Shown one piece after another: positions 1-9,044 of a stretch of DNA of 64,000 nucleotides. The position numbers and the translations under genes are program-made. The notes beneath the pieces were generated by a model. It saw only the letters and a list, made by a program, of their open reading frames with translations. It did no database searches and had not been told where the DNA came from. The DNA is taken from assembly GCF_001519075.1 (NCBI RefSeq), contig NZ_KQ954246.1:707591-771590 (forward strand), in the 5' to 3' direction. Position 1 is the stretch's first letter, and each line of letters begins with the position of its first letter. This DNA is from Novosphingobium fuchskuhlense. GTDB lineage: Bacteria; Pseudomonadota; Alphaproteobacteria; Sphingomonadales; Sphingomonadaceae.

Positions 1-225
1 CGGTGCCCTGCCATCTGTCTGCATCTTCGCAGAACAACTTGTAAAGCTGCCGTTCCCCGCTCCGCCTGGCGCTTGTCAGTCGTGTGTTCTCGACCATTGA
101 CTTGGCGCAAGGAATCAGAAGCTATAACCTGTGCGGCTGAAAAGCAGCGGCAGCCTTAAATAACAGGACACCCGCTGCGATAGTATCGCGCTGATGCTTT
201 CGCCTATGAGCACCAATCGAGGTAA

Positions 226-507
226 TTACCCATACTTCAAGGATGCGCCAAGCCATAATACACATCCAACGCATGCCAACAAGATGCCAGCGCCAAGTGC
301 AGCCGACCACCGCTTCTGCAGCACAAACATGCCAAATGCTATGGGTAAGGATACAATCATTGCAAGCCAGAAAGTCCCGAATAAAAGGCCCATGATCGAT
401 CTACCCAGAAGCCATGCAAGATTGGTGTCAACCGATTTGCCTGACTGTTTCGGCTGAAGCAACGGAGACCATATACCGAACGACCGGGTCAGGGTGAACG
501 CTGTCAT
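226..507 (-). CDS. small predicted membrane protein, unknown function
   Basis: The encoded 93-residue protein is not recognised. After a polar N-terminus of about 32 residues it has two hydrophobic stretches (about residues 35-60 and 68-88) that read as two transmembrane helices, so an inner-membrane location is inferred. It lies on the same strand as the helicase gene to its right, separated by about 20 bp, and could be the last gene of that transcript. No clear ribosome binding site precedes the ATG. The 225 bp to the left hold nothing I can identify. A two-helix hypothetical protein is plausible but a spurious reading frame cannot be excluded. Confidence 0.4.
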   Translation of the reverse strand: MTAFTLTRSFGIWSPLLQPKQSGKSVDTNLAWLLGRSIMGLLFGTFWLAMIVSLPIAFGMFVLQKRWSAALGAGILLACVGCVLWLGASLKYG

Positions 508-530
508 ACACTAGCGCAATGCGCTTGCCC

Positions 531-2813
531 TCAAGCCGCCTTCACAAAGCTGTCAATCACCCGCTTCCGATCGCCGGTCTCGAAGTCGATCTCCAGCTTG
601 TTGCCTTCCTGCGCCGCGACCGTGCCGTAGCCGAACTTGTCGTGGAACACGCGGGTGCCGACGGTGATGTCGGTGCGGGGTTTGGCGGCGAAGCTGGCGG
701 CGCTGCGGCTGGGTTCGGCGATGCGTTTGGGGGCGGGGTCATAGGTGGTGGCGGCGGCGCGCTGCCAGCCGGGGCCGCGTGATTGGTTGCGCGCGGGGTT
801 CACGCTGGCGACGTGCGCGAAGGGGTCGGAGTGTTCGGACCACTGCGCGCGCCAGAGGGAGGCACCGCCGCTCATCGTGGTTTCTTCCTCGATGTGATCG
901 GCGGGGAGTTCGCCGACGAAGCGGCTGGGGATCGAGCTGGTCCACTGGCCGTAGATGCGGCGGTTGGCGGCGTGGAGGATGGTGCAGCGTTTGCGCGCGC
1001 GGGTGATCGCGACGTAGGCGAGGCGGCGTTCTTCCTCCAAGGAGGCGAGGCCGCCTTCATCGAGCGCGCGCTGCGAGGGGAATACGCCTTCCTCCCAGCC
1101 GGGGAGGAACACGTTGTCGAATTCCAGCCCCTTGGCGGCGTGGATGGTCATCACGGTGACTTTCTCGGTATCCGCCGCCGCGTCGTTGTCCATGACGAGG
1201 CTGACGTGTTCGAGGAAGTCCCCCAGCGTCTCGTACTCCTCCATCGCGCGGGCGAGTTCGACGAGGTTTTCGAGGCGGCCTGAGGCTTCGGTGCTCTTTT
1301 CGGCCTGCAGCGCGGCGGTGTAGCCGCTTTCGTCGAGCACGGTGCGCAGGAGTTCGGCGGGGACGAGCGTTGCCATGGCATCGCGCCAGCCGATGAAACT
1401 GCGCATCAGGCTGGCAAGCGTGGCGCGGGCGCGGGCCGGGAGTTCGTCGGTATCGCACAGCTCGATCGCGGCGGCGGCGAGAGGGATATTGCGGGCGCGG
1501 GCGTGGCGGTGGAGCTTCTCCAGCGTCTTGTCACCGAGGCCGCGCTTGGGGGCGTTGTAGATGCGCTCGAACGCCAGGTCGTCCTGCGGGGAGGCGATGA
1601 CGCGCAAGTACGCGAGCGCGTCGCGGATTTCGGCGCGTTCGTAGAAGCGGAAGCCGCCGACGATCTTGTAGGACAGGCCGATCTGGATGAAGCGGTCTTC
1701 GAATTCGCGCGTCTGGAACGAGGCGCGCACGAGGATGGCGATGCGGTCCAAGGGCGCGCCTTCGCGTTCGAGGCGCTCGATCTCCTCACCCACGCGGCGG
1801 GCTTCCTCAGGGCCATCCCACACGCCGATGACGCGGACCTTGTCGCCGCCATTGACCTCGGTCCACAGGTTCTTGCCGAGGCGCTGGCTGTTTTCCGCGA
1901 TGACCCCGCCAGCCGCCGCCAGAATGTGCGGGGTGGAGCGGTAGTTCTGCTCCAGCCGGATCACCTTGGCGCCGGGAAAATCCTTTTCGAAGCGCAGGAT
2001 ATTGGCGACTTCTGCGCCGCGCCATGAGTAGATCGACTGGTCATCGTCGCCCACCACGCAGATGTTCTTGCGCCCTTGCGCGAGGAGGCGGAGCCAGAGG
2101 TACTGGACGGCGTTGGTGTCCTGATACTCGTCCACCATCACGTATTTGAAGCGGCTCTGCCAGCTTTCGAGCACTTCGCGGTGGGCCTTGAAGATGGTGA
2201 GCATGTGGAGCGTGAGATCGCCGAAATCGCAGGCGTTGAGCGCGCGCAGGCGGTCCTGATAGAGGGCGTAGAACTTCGCGCCCTTGCCATTGGCGTAAGC
2301 CTCGTTGTCGAGCGCGTCGAGGTCCCTTGGGCCGAGGCCGCGGTTCTTCCAGCGATCGATCAGGCCAGCCAATTGGCGCGGAGGCCAACGTTTGTCGTCG
2401 ATGCCTTCAGCCTGGATGAGCTGCTTCAGGAGGCGCAGCTGGTCGTCGGTGTCGATGATCGTGAAGGTCGATTGCAGGCCGACCAGTTCGGCATGGCGGC
2501 GCAGCATTTTCGCGGCGACCGAGTGGAACGTGCCGAGCCAGGGCATCCCCTCGACCGAAGGGCCGATCAGTTGGCCGACCCGCTCGCGCATTTCGCGCGC
2601 GGCCTTGTTGGTGAAGGTGACGCAGAGGATTTCCGATGGCCACGCCAGGCGGGCGCGCAGCAGGTGGGCGAGGCGCGCGGTGAGCGCAGCGGTTTTCCCC
2701 GTGCCCGCGCCTGCAAGCATGAGCACGGGGCCCTCCGTTGTCAGCACGGCCTCGCGCTGCGGGGGATTGAGGCCATCAAGCCAGCTGGAATCGGGTGCGG
2801 TTACGAGAGTCAC
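531..2813 (-). CDS. uvrD: UvrD/PcrA-type ATP-dependent 3'-5' DNA helicase
   Basis: Superfamily 1A helicase that unwinds DNA in nucleotide excision and mismatch repair and strips proteins from DNA. Visible motifs in order are the Q-motif LNPPQREAV, Walker A AGAGTGKT near residue 40, Walker B VDEYQDTN near residue 230, GDDDQSIYSWRGA, QNYRS, and the motif VI region VAITRARK. The C-terminal 50 residues contain GTRVFHDKFGYGTV, the Tudor-like tail typical of UvrD/PcrA that contacts RNA polymerase. I chose the GTG at 2813 because homologues begin 10-20 residues before the Q-motif; a TTG at 2849 would add 12 residues of unlikely sequence. Length (760 aa) is normal. It is separated by 63 bp from the chemoreceptor gene on the same strand. 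Confidence 0.93.
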   Translation of the reverse strand: MTLVTAPDSSWLDGLNPPQREAVLTTEGPVLMLAGAGTGKTAALTARLAHLLRARLAWPSEILCVTFTNKAAREMRERVGQLIGPSVEGMPWLGTFHSVAAKMLRRHAELVGLQSTFTIIDTDDQLRLLKQLIQAEGIDDKRWPPRQLAGLIDRWKNRGLGPRDLDALDNEAYANGKGAKFYALYQDRLRALNACDFGDLTLHMLTIFKAHREVLESWQSRFKYVMVDEYQDTNAVQYLWLRLLAQGRKNICVVGDDDQSIYSWRGAEVANILRFEKDFPGAKVIRLEQNYRSTPHILAAAGGVIAENSQRLGKNLWTEVNGGDKVRVIGVWDGPEEARRVGEEIERLEREGAPLDRIAILVRASFQTREFEDRFIQIGLSYKIVGGFRFYERAEIRDALAYLRVIASPQDDLAFERIYNAPKRGLGDKTLEKLHRHARARNIPLAAAAIELCDTDELPARARATLASLMRSFIGWRDAMATLVPAELLRTVLDESGYTAALQAEKSTEASGRLENLVELARAMEEYETLGDFLEHVSLVMDNDAAADTEKVTVMTIHAAKGLEFDNVFLPGWEEGVFPSQRALDEGGLASLEEERRLAYVAITRARKRCTILHAANRRIYGQWTSSIPSRFVGELPADHIEEETTMSGGASLWRAQWSEHSDPFAHVASVNPARNQSRGPGWQRAAATTYDPAPKRIAEPSRSAASFAAKPRTDITVGTRVFHDKFGYGTVAAQEGNKLEIDFETGDRKRVIDSFVKAA

Positions 2814-2876
2814 ACCGGAACAAGTAGGGAACTTTGCGGTCCGACGCAACCGCGCAGCGGCGACTTTCCAGCGGCT

Positions 2877-4295
2877 TCAGAACTCCGCCCAATCGCCGTC
2901 CGGTGCCGTCTTCAGCGCAAGATTGCCGGTGACGGGAAGCGGCGCAGCCTTGCGCACCGCGCGGTGCATGGGCGCAGGTGAGGGCGCAGTGGCCGGCGCA
3001 GGAGAGGCGAGGGCCGGACGTGCGACCTGGTCAACCGCGAAACGCTGCATCTGGCTGCTGAGCTGCTGCGCCACGTCCGCCAGCGTGCGCGATGCAGCGG
3101 TGCTTTGCTCGACCATCGCGGCGTTTTGCTGGGTCATCCGATCGAGTTCGCCGACGGTGATGGCGACTTCGGCGAGCATGGCGGACTGGCGCTCCGCGCT
3201 TTCGGAGATGCCCTCCACCAGCGCGCTGACACCGCCGACGCGCCCGACGATCTGGTTCAGGACCGCGCCCGTTTCACCGACGAGCGCGACGCCGCGATCA
3301 ACCTCGGTGCCGGAGGCAGCGATGAGCTGGCCGATCTCGCGTGCGGCATCGGCGCTCCGTTGGGCCAGCGCGCGAACTTCGGTGGCGACGACTGCGAAGC
3401 CCTTGCCGGCGTCGCCCGCACGCGCCGCCTCGACTCCGGCGTTGAGCGCGAGGAGATTGGTCTGGAACGCGATCCCGTCGATCACGTTGACGATCTGCGC
3501 GACGCCTTGCGAGGATTGCTGGATTGCCTGCATCGCGTCGACCGCGCGGGCGACGACGCTGCCGCCGCTTTCCGCCTCACCGTGCGCTTCGGAAACGGCG
3601 CGGTTGATTTCGGCGGCGCGGGCCGCGCTTTCGCGCACCAGCGTGGTGACCTGCTGCATCGCGGCGCTGGCTTCCTCGAGCCGGGCCGCTTGCGCTTCGG
3701 TGCGGGAGGAAAGATCAGCGGAGGCGGTGCGGATTTCCGCTGCTCCGGTATCGATGGCGCGGGCCGAGCCCGTCACCTGGCTCATGGCATCGGCCAGCTG
3801 CGCCAGCGCCGCGTTGAAATCGCTGCGCAGAGCCTCGGATTCGCCGGGAAAGGGCGTGGTGATGCGATAGGCGAGGTTGCCGCGCGCGAGTTCGTTCATT
3901 GCGGTGCTGAGTTGCCCGACCATGACGTCGCGCTCGGCCGAGGTGAGGCGCAGCGCCACGGCCTGATCGCGGAACACGCCCATCGCGCGGCTGAGCCTGC
4001 CGACACAATCCTGATAGTCGGTCCGTTCGATCACGCTGTCGAGATCGCCCGCAGCAAGCGCCTCGGTGCGCAGCACGGTGCCGACATAGGGATCGCAGAT
4101 GCGCCGCCGGGCGACGCGCACGGTGATGACCGTTAGCACCAGCGCTGCGGCCGAGAGCAGCAGCACGAACGGGCCAGCCCCACCGAGCGCAAGCAGCGTG
4201 GCGAGGATGGACAGGGTGACGAGACCGACGTGGACGCCGAGCAGGGCATCGAACTTCTGCCGGATCGGTGCACGTTTTTCGAACCATTCAAGCAT
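2877..4295 (-). CDS. methyl-accepting chemotaxis protein (first of a tandem pair)
   Basis: Chemoreceptor that passes signals to the CheA/CheW array. It has two hydrophobic segments near the N-terminus (about residues 20-60) with almost no periplasmic loop, so there is no classical ligand-binding domain. A HAMP-like region follows, then the long coiled-coil signalling domain with a hairpin tip around FQTNLLALNAGVEAARAG. The protein ends in GDWAEF, which fits the xWxxF pentapeptide that tethers the CheR/CheB adaptation enzymes (family knowledge). It is about two-thirds identical by eye to the next gene, so the pair arose by tandem duplication. With so small an external part, the stimulus is probably cytoplasmic or membrane-derived; that is inference. 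Confidence 0.92.
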   Translation of the reverse strand: MLEWFEKRAPIRQKFDALLGVHVGLVTLSILATLLALGGAGPFVLLLSAAALVLTVITVRVARRRICDPYVGTVLRTEALAAGDLDSVIERTDYQDCVGRLSRAMGVFRDQAVALRLTSAERDVMVGQLSTAMNELARGNLAYRITTPFPGESEALRSDFNAALAQLADAMSQVTGSARAIDTGAAEIRTASADLSSRTEAQAARLEEASAAMQQVTTLVRESAARAAEINRAVSEAHGEAESGGSVVARAVDAMQAIQQSSQGVAQIVNVIDGIAFQTNLLALNAGVEAARAGDAGKGFAVVATEVRALAQRSADAAREIGQLIAASGTEVDRGVALVGETGAVLNQIVGRVGGVSALVEGISESAERQSAMLAEVAITVGELDRMTQQNAAMVEQSTAASRTLADVAQQLSSQMQRFAVDQVARPALASPAPATAPSPAPMHRAVRKAAPLPVTGNLALKTAPDGDWAEF

Positions 4296-4403
4296 AGGGA
4301 GTCTATCCTGCTGCGATGCCCTGCTACCTAGCGGGAAGGACTTGACGAAACCGCTCCACTTGACAACGCGCTTGACCGCAGGCGCTGGTTTACCGTGTGT
4401 TCA

Positions 4404-5804
4404 TCAGAACTCGGCCCATTCGGTATCCGGCTGCGGCTTGAGCGCCAGCGCGCCGCTGGTGCGGAGCGCGCGGGCTGCCGGCGCGAGTTGCGGCGGGGGA
4501 GGAGCAGGGCGGTGCGGCGCGAGGGTGGCCACCTTGCCGGTATCGAAACGGGCCGTCTGCGTGGTAAGCTGCTGCGCGACGCCGGCCAGCGTGCGGGCCG
4601 CGGCGGTGCTTTCCTCCACCATCGCGGCGTTCTGCTGGGTCATGCGATCAAGCTCGCCAACCGTGCCGGCAACGTCGGCGAGCATGGCGGACTGGCGCTG
4701 GGCGCTTTCGGAAATGCCTTCGATCAGCACGCTGACTTCGCCCACGCGCCCGACGATCTGGCGCAGGACCTCGCCGGTTTCGCCCACGAGCGCGACGCCG
4801 CGCTCGACCTGGCTGGTCGAGGTGGTGATGAGCTGGCCGATCTCGCGCGCCGCATCAGCCGACCGCTGGGCGAGCGCGCGCACTTCGGTGGCGACGACGG
4901 CGAAACCGCGGCCAGCCTCGCCGGCGCGGGCGGCCTCGACCCCTGCATTGAGGGCGAGGAGGTTGGTCTGGAAAGCGATGCCATCGATCACGCTGATGAT
5001 CTGGGCGACTTCCTGCGAGGAGCGCTGGATCGCATTCATCGCCTCGACCGCGCGGACGACGACAGAATCGCCGCTGGCGGCCTCGCCGCGCGCCTCGGAA
5101 ACGGCGCGGGTGATCTCGGCCGCGCGCCCGGCGCTTTCGCCGACAAGGGCGGTAACCTGCTGCATGGCGGCGCTGGCTTCCTCGAGCCGGGCGGCCTGCT
5201 GTTCGGTGCGGGCGGCAAGATCATCCGAGGCAGCGCGGATCTCTGCGGCACCGGTGTCGATCGAGCCGGCAGAGGAGGTTACTTCCCCCATGGCGCCGGC
5301 GAGCGTGCCGAGCGCCGCGTTGAAATCCTCGCGCAGGCGTTCGGTCTCGCCCGGGAAGGGCTTGGTGATCCGGTAGGCAAGGTTGCCGCGCGCCAGCTCG
5401 CCCATCGCGCGGGTCAGTTCGCCCGAGACGATCTCGCGCTCCACGCGGGTTGCCTCACGCAAGGCGACGGCCTGATCGCGGAACACGCCGAGCGCGCGGG
5501 AGAGGCGGCCGACGCAATCACCGTAATCGGTGTGGCCGATCGGGCTGTCGAGATCGCCGGCGGCGAGCGCTTCGGTGCGGACGACGGTTGCGACATAGGG
5601 ATCGCAGATCATCCGGCGCGTTTGCAGGACAAACACGGCGGTGAGGGCGAGAGCGGCAGCGGGCGCGAGGAAAGCCGCCGCCCCGAAGCCGGCGAGCGCG
5701 AGGGCGGTGCCGAGGCCGGCCGTGCCGACGAAAGCGAGATGTACCCAGAACATGGCCATGAACTTGGCGCGGATCGGCGCCTGCCTTTCAAACCAGTTGC
5801 TCAT
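4404..5804 (-). CDS. methyl-accepting chemotaxis protein (second of a tandem pair)
   Basis: Paralogue of the receptor gene immediately downstream on the same strand, with the same layout: paired N-terminal hydrophobic segments, a HAMP-like linker, and an MCP signalling hairpin with the conserved FQTNLLALNAGVEAARAG tip. It ends in EWAEF, again matching the CheR/CheB docking pentapeptide. I start it at the ATG at 5804, preceded by ggagag 11 nt upstream, rather than the TTG at 5813. A gap of 108 bp separates it from its twin, so the two may be cotranscribed. No che genes are in the window, so this is a receptor pair away from the chemotaxis operon. The MHS transporter gene diverges upstream across about 150 bp. 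Confidence 0.92.
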   Translation of the reverse strand: MSNWFERQAPIRAKFMAMFWVHLAFVGTAGLGTALALAGFGAAAFLAPAAALALTAVFVLQTRRMICDPYVATVVRTEALAAGDLDSPIGHTDYGDCVGRLSRALGVFRDQAVALREATRVEREIVSGELTRAMGELARGNLAYRITKPFPGETERLREDFNAALGTLAGAMGEVTSSAGSIDTGAAEIRAASDDLAARTEQQAARLEEASAAMQQVTALVGESAGRAAEITRAVSEARGEAASGDSVVVRAVEAMNAIQRSSQEVAQIISVIDGIAFQTNLLALNAGVEAARAGEAGRGFAVVATEVRALAQRSADAAREIGQLITTSTSQVERGVALVGETGEVLRQIVGRVGEVSVLIEGISESAQRQSAMLADVAGTVGELDRMTQQNAAMVEESTAAARTLAGVAQQLTTQTARFDTGKVATLAPHRPAPPPPQLAPAARALRTSGALALKPQPDTEWAEF

Positions 5805-5953
5805 GGTCGCCAAACTCTCCCAGCCGATCGTGGATCCGACGCGGACCTCTAGGCCGGGGTGATTGACGATGTGGGAAACGATGGCATAGCGGCACGTGCT
5901 GGGAAGGGCCTTAGAACTAGGTTAACCTTTCAGCGCGGGGGATCAGCAAGGCC

Positions 5954-7219
5954 ATGGCCGCTTCGAAAAATCCGTTCGTGGTCCATGCGCGCGTGCTCAT
6001 GGCCAGCCTCGTCGGCACGGCGGTCGAGTTTTATGATTTCTACATCTTCGGCACCGCTGCCGCGCTGGTGATCGGGCCGCTGTTCTTTCCCGCCGAAAGC
6101 CAGGCGGCACAGACGCTGCTGGCGCTGATGACCTTTGGAATTGCCTTTTTTGCCAGACCTGTAGGCGCAGTGGCGTTCGGGCATTTCGGAGACAGGGTGG
6201 GCCGCAAATCGACGCTGGTGGCGAGCCTGCTGCTGATGGGCATCTCCACGTTTCTGGTCGCGTTCCTGCCCGGTTACGCGGTTGCGGGCTGGGTGGCGCC
6301 TGCGCTGCTGTGCCTGCTGCGCTTTGGCCAGGGCTTTGGTCTGGGCGGCGAATGGGGCGGTGCCTCGCTGCTCGCGGTAGAGAATGCACCAAAGGGCATG
6401 GAGGCCCGTTTCGGCATTGCCGCCCCGTTGGGTGCGCCGCTGGGGTTCCTGTTCGCCAACGGGCTTTTCCTGGTGCTGGGCCTCACGCTCAGCGAATCGG
6501 ACTTCCTGAGCTGGGGCTGGCGCGTGCCGTTCCTGGCGAGTTCGCTGCTGGTGATCCTGGGGCTGTGGATCCGCCTCAGCATTGGCGAGACCCCGGCGTT
6601 CAAGGCGGCGCTCCATGCCGCGCCGCCGCCGCGCGTACCGCTGGGCACGCTGCTGGCCGAGTATCCCGGCGCGGTGCTGGCGGGAACGATGGGGGTGATC
6701 GCGTGCTTTGCGCTGTTCTACCTCGCGACGACTTTCGCGCTTTCCTTCGCGACGACCAAGCTGGGCTACCCACGCGAGACGGTGCTGGCGATCCAGCTGG
6801 GCGCAGACGTGGTGTTTGCCATCGGCATCGTGGTTTCGGGCTGGTGGTCCGATGCCGCAAGCCCGCGCACAGTGATGGCGGTAGGCGCAGGGCTCACCGC
6901 GCTGGTCGGCTTCGTGTTTGGCGCGGGGCTGGCGGCGGGATCGCTGCTCGTGCTGTTCCTGACCCTCTCGGCCGCGCTGTTCGTGATGGGGCTATGCTAT
7001 GGCCCGATCGGCGCGTGGCTGCCTTCGCTCTATCCGGTTTCGGTGCGCTACACCGGGATATCGCTGGCGTTCAACATGGGCGGGATCGTGGGCGGCGCGC
7101 TGGCACCGCTGGGCGCGGCGTGGCTGGCGACCCATGGCGGGGTGATCTGGACCGGCCTTGTGCTGACGGTTGCCGGGTTGGTGACGCTGGTTGGCGTGCT
7201 GGCGGCGCCGCGAGGGTAA
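5954..7219 (+). CDS. MFS transporter, metabolite:H+ symporter (MHS) family
   Basis: A 421-residue inner-membrane permease with about twelve hydrophobic helices. The N-terminal GTAVEFYDFYIFGTAAAL, the loop GHFGDRVGRKSTL between helices 2 and 3, and FGQGFGLGGEWGGA are signatures of the MHS branch (ProP, ShiA and KgtP relatives). Members import osmolytes, dicarboxylates or shikimate with protons; the substrate here cannot be read from sequence. The ATG lies just after a weak purine-rich stretch and about 150 bp from the divergent chemoreceptor. It ends 65 bp before rsmD, which runs towards it, with a REP-like hairpin between them. Confidence 0.9.
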   Translation: MAASKNPFVVHARVLMASLVGTAVEFYDFYIFGTAAALVIGPLFFPAESQAAQTLLALMTFGIAFFARPVGAVAFGHFGDRVGRKSTLVASLLLMGISTFLVAFLPGYAVAGWVAPALLCLLRFGQGFGLGGEWGGASLLAVENAPKGMEARFGIAAPLGAPLGFLFANGLFLVLGLTLSESDFLSWGWRVPFLASSLLVILGLWIRLSIGETPAFKAALHAAPPPRVPLGTLLAEYPGAVLAGTMGVIACFALFYLATTFALSFATTKLGYPRETVLAIQLGADVVFAIGIVVSGWWSDAASPRTVMAVGAGLTALVGFVFGAGLAAGSLLVLFLTLSAALFVMGLCYGPIGAWLPSLYPVSVRYTGISLAFNMGGIVGGALAPLGAAWLATHGGVIWTGLVLTVAGLVTLVGVLAAPRG

Positions 7220-7224
7220 TTGCC

Positions 7225-7283
7225 GCTCCGACCTGCCGGCGGCAGGCCACCTCCCCATTCGAGCTGCGCAAAACCGGGGAGGA
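7225..7283. repeat. REP-like double hairpin, copy 1
   Basis: Two adjacent inverted repeats fill the gap between the convergent MHS transporter and rsmD genes. The first is cctgc-cggc-ggcagg and the second pairs cctcccc with ggggagg around an inner loop. The block gccacctccccatt recurs at 13367-13380, and the second hairpin has the same trailing ggatc. The repeated two-hairpin layout in intergenic gaps suggests a dispersed REP-type element that may also act as a bidirectional terminator. Confidence 0.55.
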
Positions 7284-7832
7284 TCAGGAACCCACCCGCA
7301 TCAGCGTGAGCCGCGCCTTGCCGACCTTGCGCTCCGCATCCATTTCCAGCGCGCGCACCCCGGCGGGTTCATCGGCGTGGGTTTCGAGGCTGACCCAGGT
7401 GCCCGGGCCGATCCAGCCGAGCCGCAGCAGGCGGTCTATGGCGACCGCGCCCGCGCCAGAGCCATATGGCGGATCGAGCATCACCACATCGAGCGGCGCG
7501 GGCGCAGGGCCGAGCGCGAGGACCGAGGCCGCGCGTACGTCGCACTGCGCCTGCGCCTGGAGCGCGGCGATATTGGCGCGCAGCGCGCGGATCGCGGCGG
7601 CGTCCTGCTCCACGAACAGGGCCTTGGCCGCCCCGCGCGAGAGCGCCTCGAGGCCGAGCGCGCCGGAGCCGGCGAAGAGATCCGCCACGGCGAGCTCCTC
7701 CCAGCTGCCGAGGCGGCTGGTGAGCATCGAGAACAACGTCTCGCGCGTGCGATCAGCGGTGGGGCGGGTGGTGTCGCCCGCGGGAGCCTGCAATTTGCGG
7801 CCGCGCCACGTGCCGGCGATGATCCTGAGCAT
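7284..7832 (-). CDS. rsmD: 16S rRNA (guanine-966-N2)-methyltransferase RsmD
   Basis: Methylates G966 of 16S rRNA in the 30S subunit using S-adenosylmethionine. The 182-residue protein has the family start MLRIIAGTWRGRKL, the SAM-binding motif I VADLFAGSGALGLEALSRG near residue 50, and the catalytic motif IV DPPYGSG near residue 120 typical of N2-guanine methyltransferases. The start at 7832 shares one base with the stop of the upstream pseudouridine synthase gene (TGATG), so the two are translationally coupled. The pairing of a rRNA methylase with a rRNA pseudouridine synthase is common in alphaproteobacteria. Confidence 0.95.
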   Translation of the reverse strand: MLRIIAGTWRGRKLQAPAGDTTRPTADRTRETLFSMLTSRLGSWEELAVADLFAGSGALGLEALSRGAAKALFVEQDAAAIRALRANIAALQAQAQCDVRAASVLALGPAPAPLDVVMLDPPYGSGAGAVAIDRLLRLGWIGPGTWVSLETHADEPAGVRALEMDAERKVGKARLTLMRVGS

Positions 7833-8998
7833 CAGCGCTTTGCCCCCGGCTTGCCGCCGCTCTTGCCCGCTGGCCCGGGGCCGCTGCGGCGGGGCGGGCG
7901 GCCGCTGGGCCTGTCTACCAGCTTGCCCGCATCGGGGCTGAGACGGACGCGCTGCGCGCTGGCGCGGCGGGGGCGTTCGGGTTCGCGTTCGGGCACCGGG
8001 GCAACCGGCGCGGGCTTGGGCGCGCGCGGCGGCGCCGCCTTGCCGGCGTGGACGGCCTGCTGCACGCGGGTCGCGTGATCGCCCGCAAGGCCCTTGCGGA
8101 AACGCTCGACCACAACTTGCGGCACTTCTTCTGCCGCGCCGCGCGGCAGCTCGCCCAGATCGAACGGACCGTAGCGCAGGCGCAGAAGGCGCGAGACTTC
8201 GAGCCCGAGATGCTCGAGCACGCGGCGCACTTCGCGGTTCTTGCCTTCGGTGAGGGTCAGCTCGATCCACTTGTTGCGGCCCGCGCTGCGTTCGAGATTG
8301 GCGTTGATCGGGCCATAGCGGATGCCCTCGATCTCGATCCCCTGCATCAGCTCGTCAAGCTGGCCCTGCGCCACATCGCCGAACGTGCGCGCGCGGTAGG
8401 TGCGCGGGACGGCGTTGGCAGGCAGCTCCATCGCGCGCTTCAGCTCGCCATCGTTGGTGAGGAGCAGCAGCCCTTCGGTGTTGATGTCGAGCCGGCCGAC
8501 CGGCATCACGCGGCCCGCGCCCTGGGGCAGGGCATTGCGCAGCGCGGTGTAGATCGTGGGGCGGCCGGTGGGATCGCGCTCTGCCGTGATCAGGCCCGAA
8601 GGCTTGTGGAACATGAACAGGCGTGGCGGTTCGGCCGCGGCGACGGGGTTGCCGTCGACAGTGACACCGCGCAGGTTCCTGAGGATCGTGGCAGGGGTGG
8701 TCACGACCTCGCCATCGAGCGCGATGCGGCCTTCGGTGATGTAGCGCTCAATCTCGCGCCGGCTGGCGACGCCGGCGCGGGCGAGGAGCTTGGCGATGCG
8801 GTCGCCCTCGCGCGGGGTGCCATCATCGGCGGGCGCGCGGGTCTGCGGAACCGCTGGCGCCTTGGGCAGGCGCGGCTTGGGGATCTTGTAGGGAGCAGGC
8901 GCTGCCGGGTTGCGGCGCGAGCCGGTGCCTTTGCCTGAGCCGGTCGGAGCCACGGGCCTTCCCGGGCGGCCGCTCCTGTCTTTGGGGGGGAATGCCAT
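7832..8998 (-). CDS. rluB: rRNA pseudouridine synthase, RsuA/RluB family
   Basis: Isomerises a uridine in ribosomal RNA to pseudouridine. After a basic, Pro-rich N-terminal extension of about 65 residues there is an S4 RNA-binding domain (about residues 66-112, starting RIAKLLARAGVASRREIE) and then the catalytic domain with the RsuA-family motif GRLDINTEGLLLLTNDG carrying the catalytic Asp, plus EGKNREVRRVLEHLG. A charged Ala/Pro/Arg-rich tail of about 90 residues follows, common in sphingomonad members and probably disordered. It is the first gene of a two-gene unit with rsmD. Assignment to RluB (23S rRNA) rather than RsuA or RluE is by overall resemblance and is not proven. Confidence 0.88.
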   Translation of the reverse strand: MAFPPKDRSGRPGRPVAPTGSGKGTGSRRNPAAPAPYKIPKPRLPKAPAVPQTRAPADDGTPREGDRIAKLLARAGVASRREIERYITEGRIALDGEVVTTPATILRNLRGVTVDGNPVAAAEPPRLFMFHKPSGLITAERDPTGRPTIYTALRNALPQGAGRVMPVGRLDINTEGLLLLTNDGELKRAMELPANAVPRTYRARTFGDVAQGQLDELMQGIEIEGIRYGPINANLERSAGRNKWIELTLTEGKNREVRRVLEHLGLEVSRLLRLRYGPFDLGELPRGAAEEVPQVVVERFRKGLAGDHATRVQQAVHAGKAAPPRAPKPAPVAPVPEREPERPRRASAQRVRLSPDAGKLVDRPSGRPPRRSGPGPAGKSGGKPGAKR

Positions 8999-9044
8999 CG
9001 CTTGCCCTTACGCCGGAGCGCGCGCCGCGTCACCCTGCTTCGTG

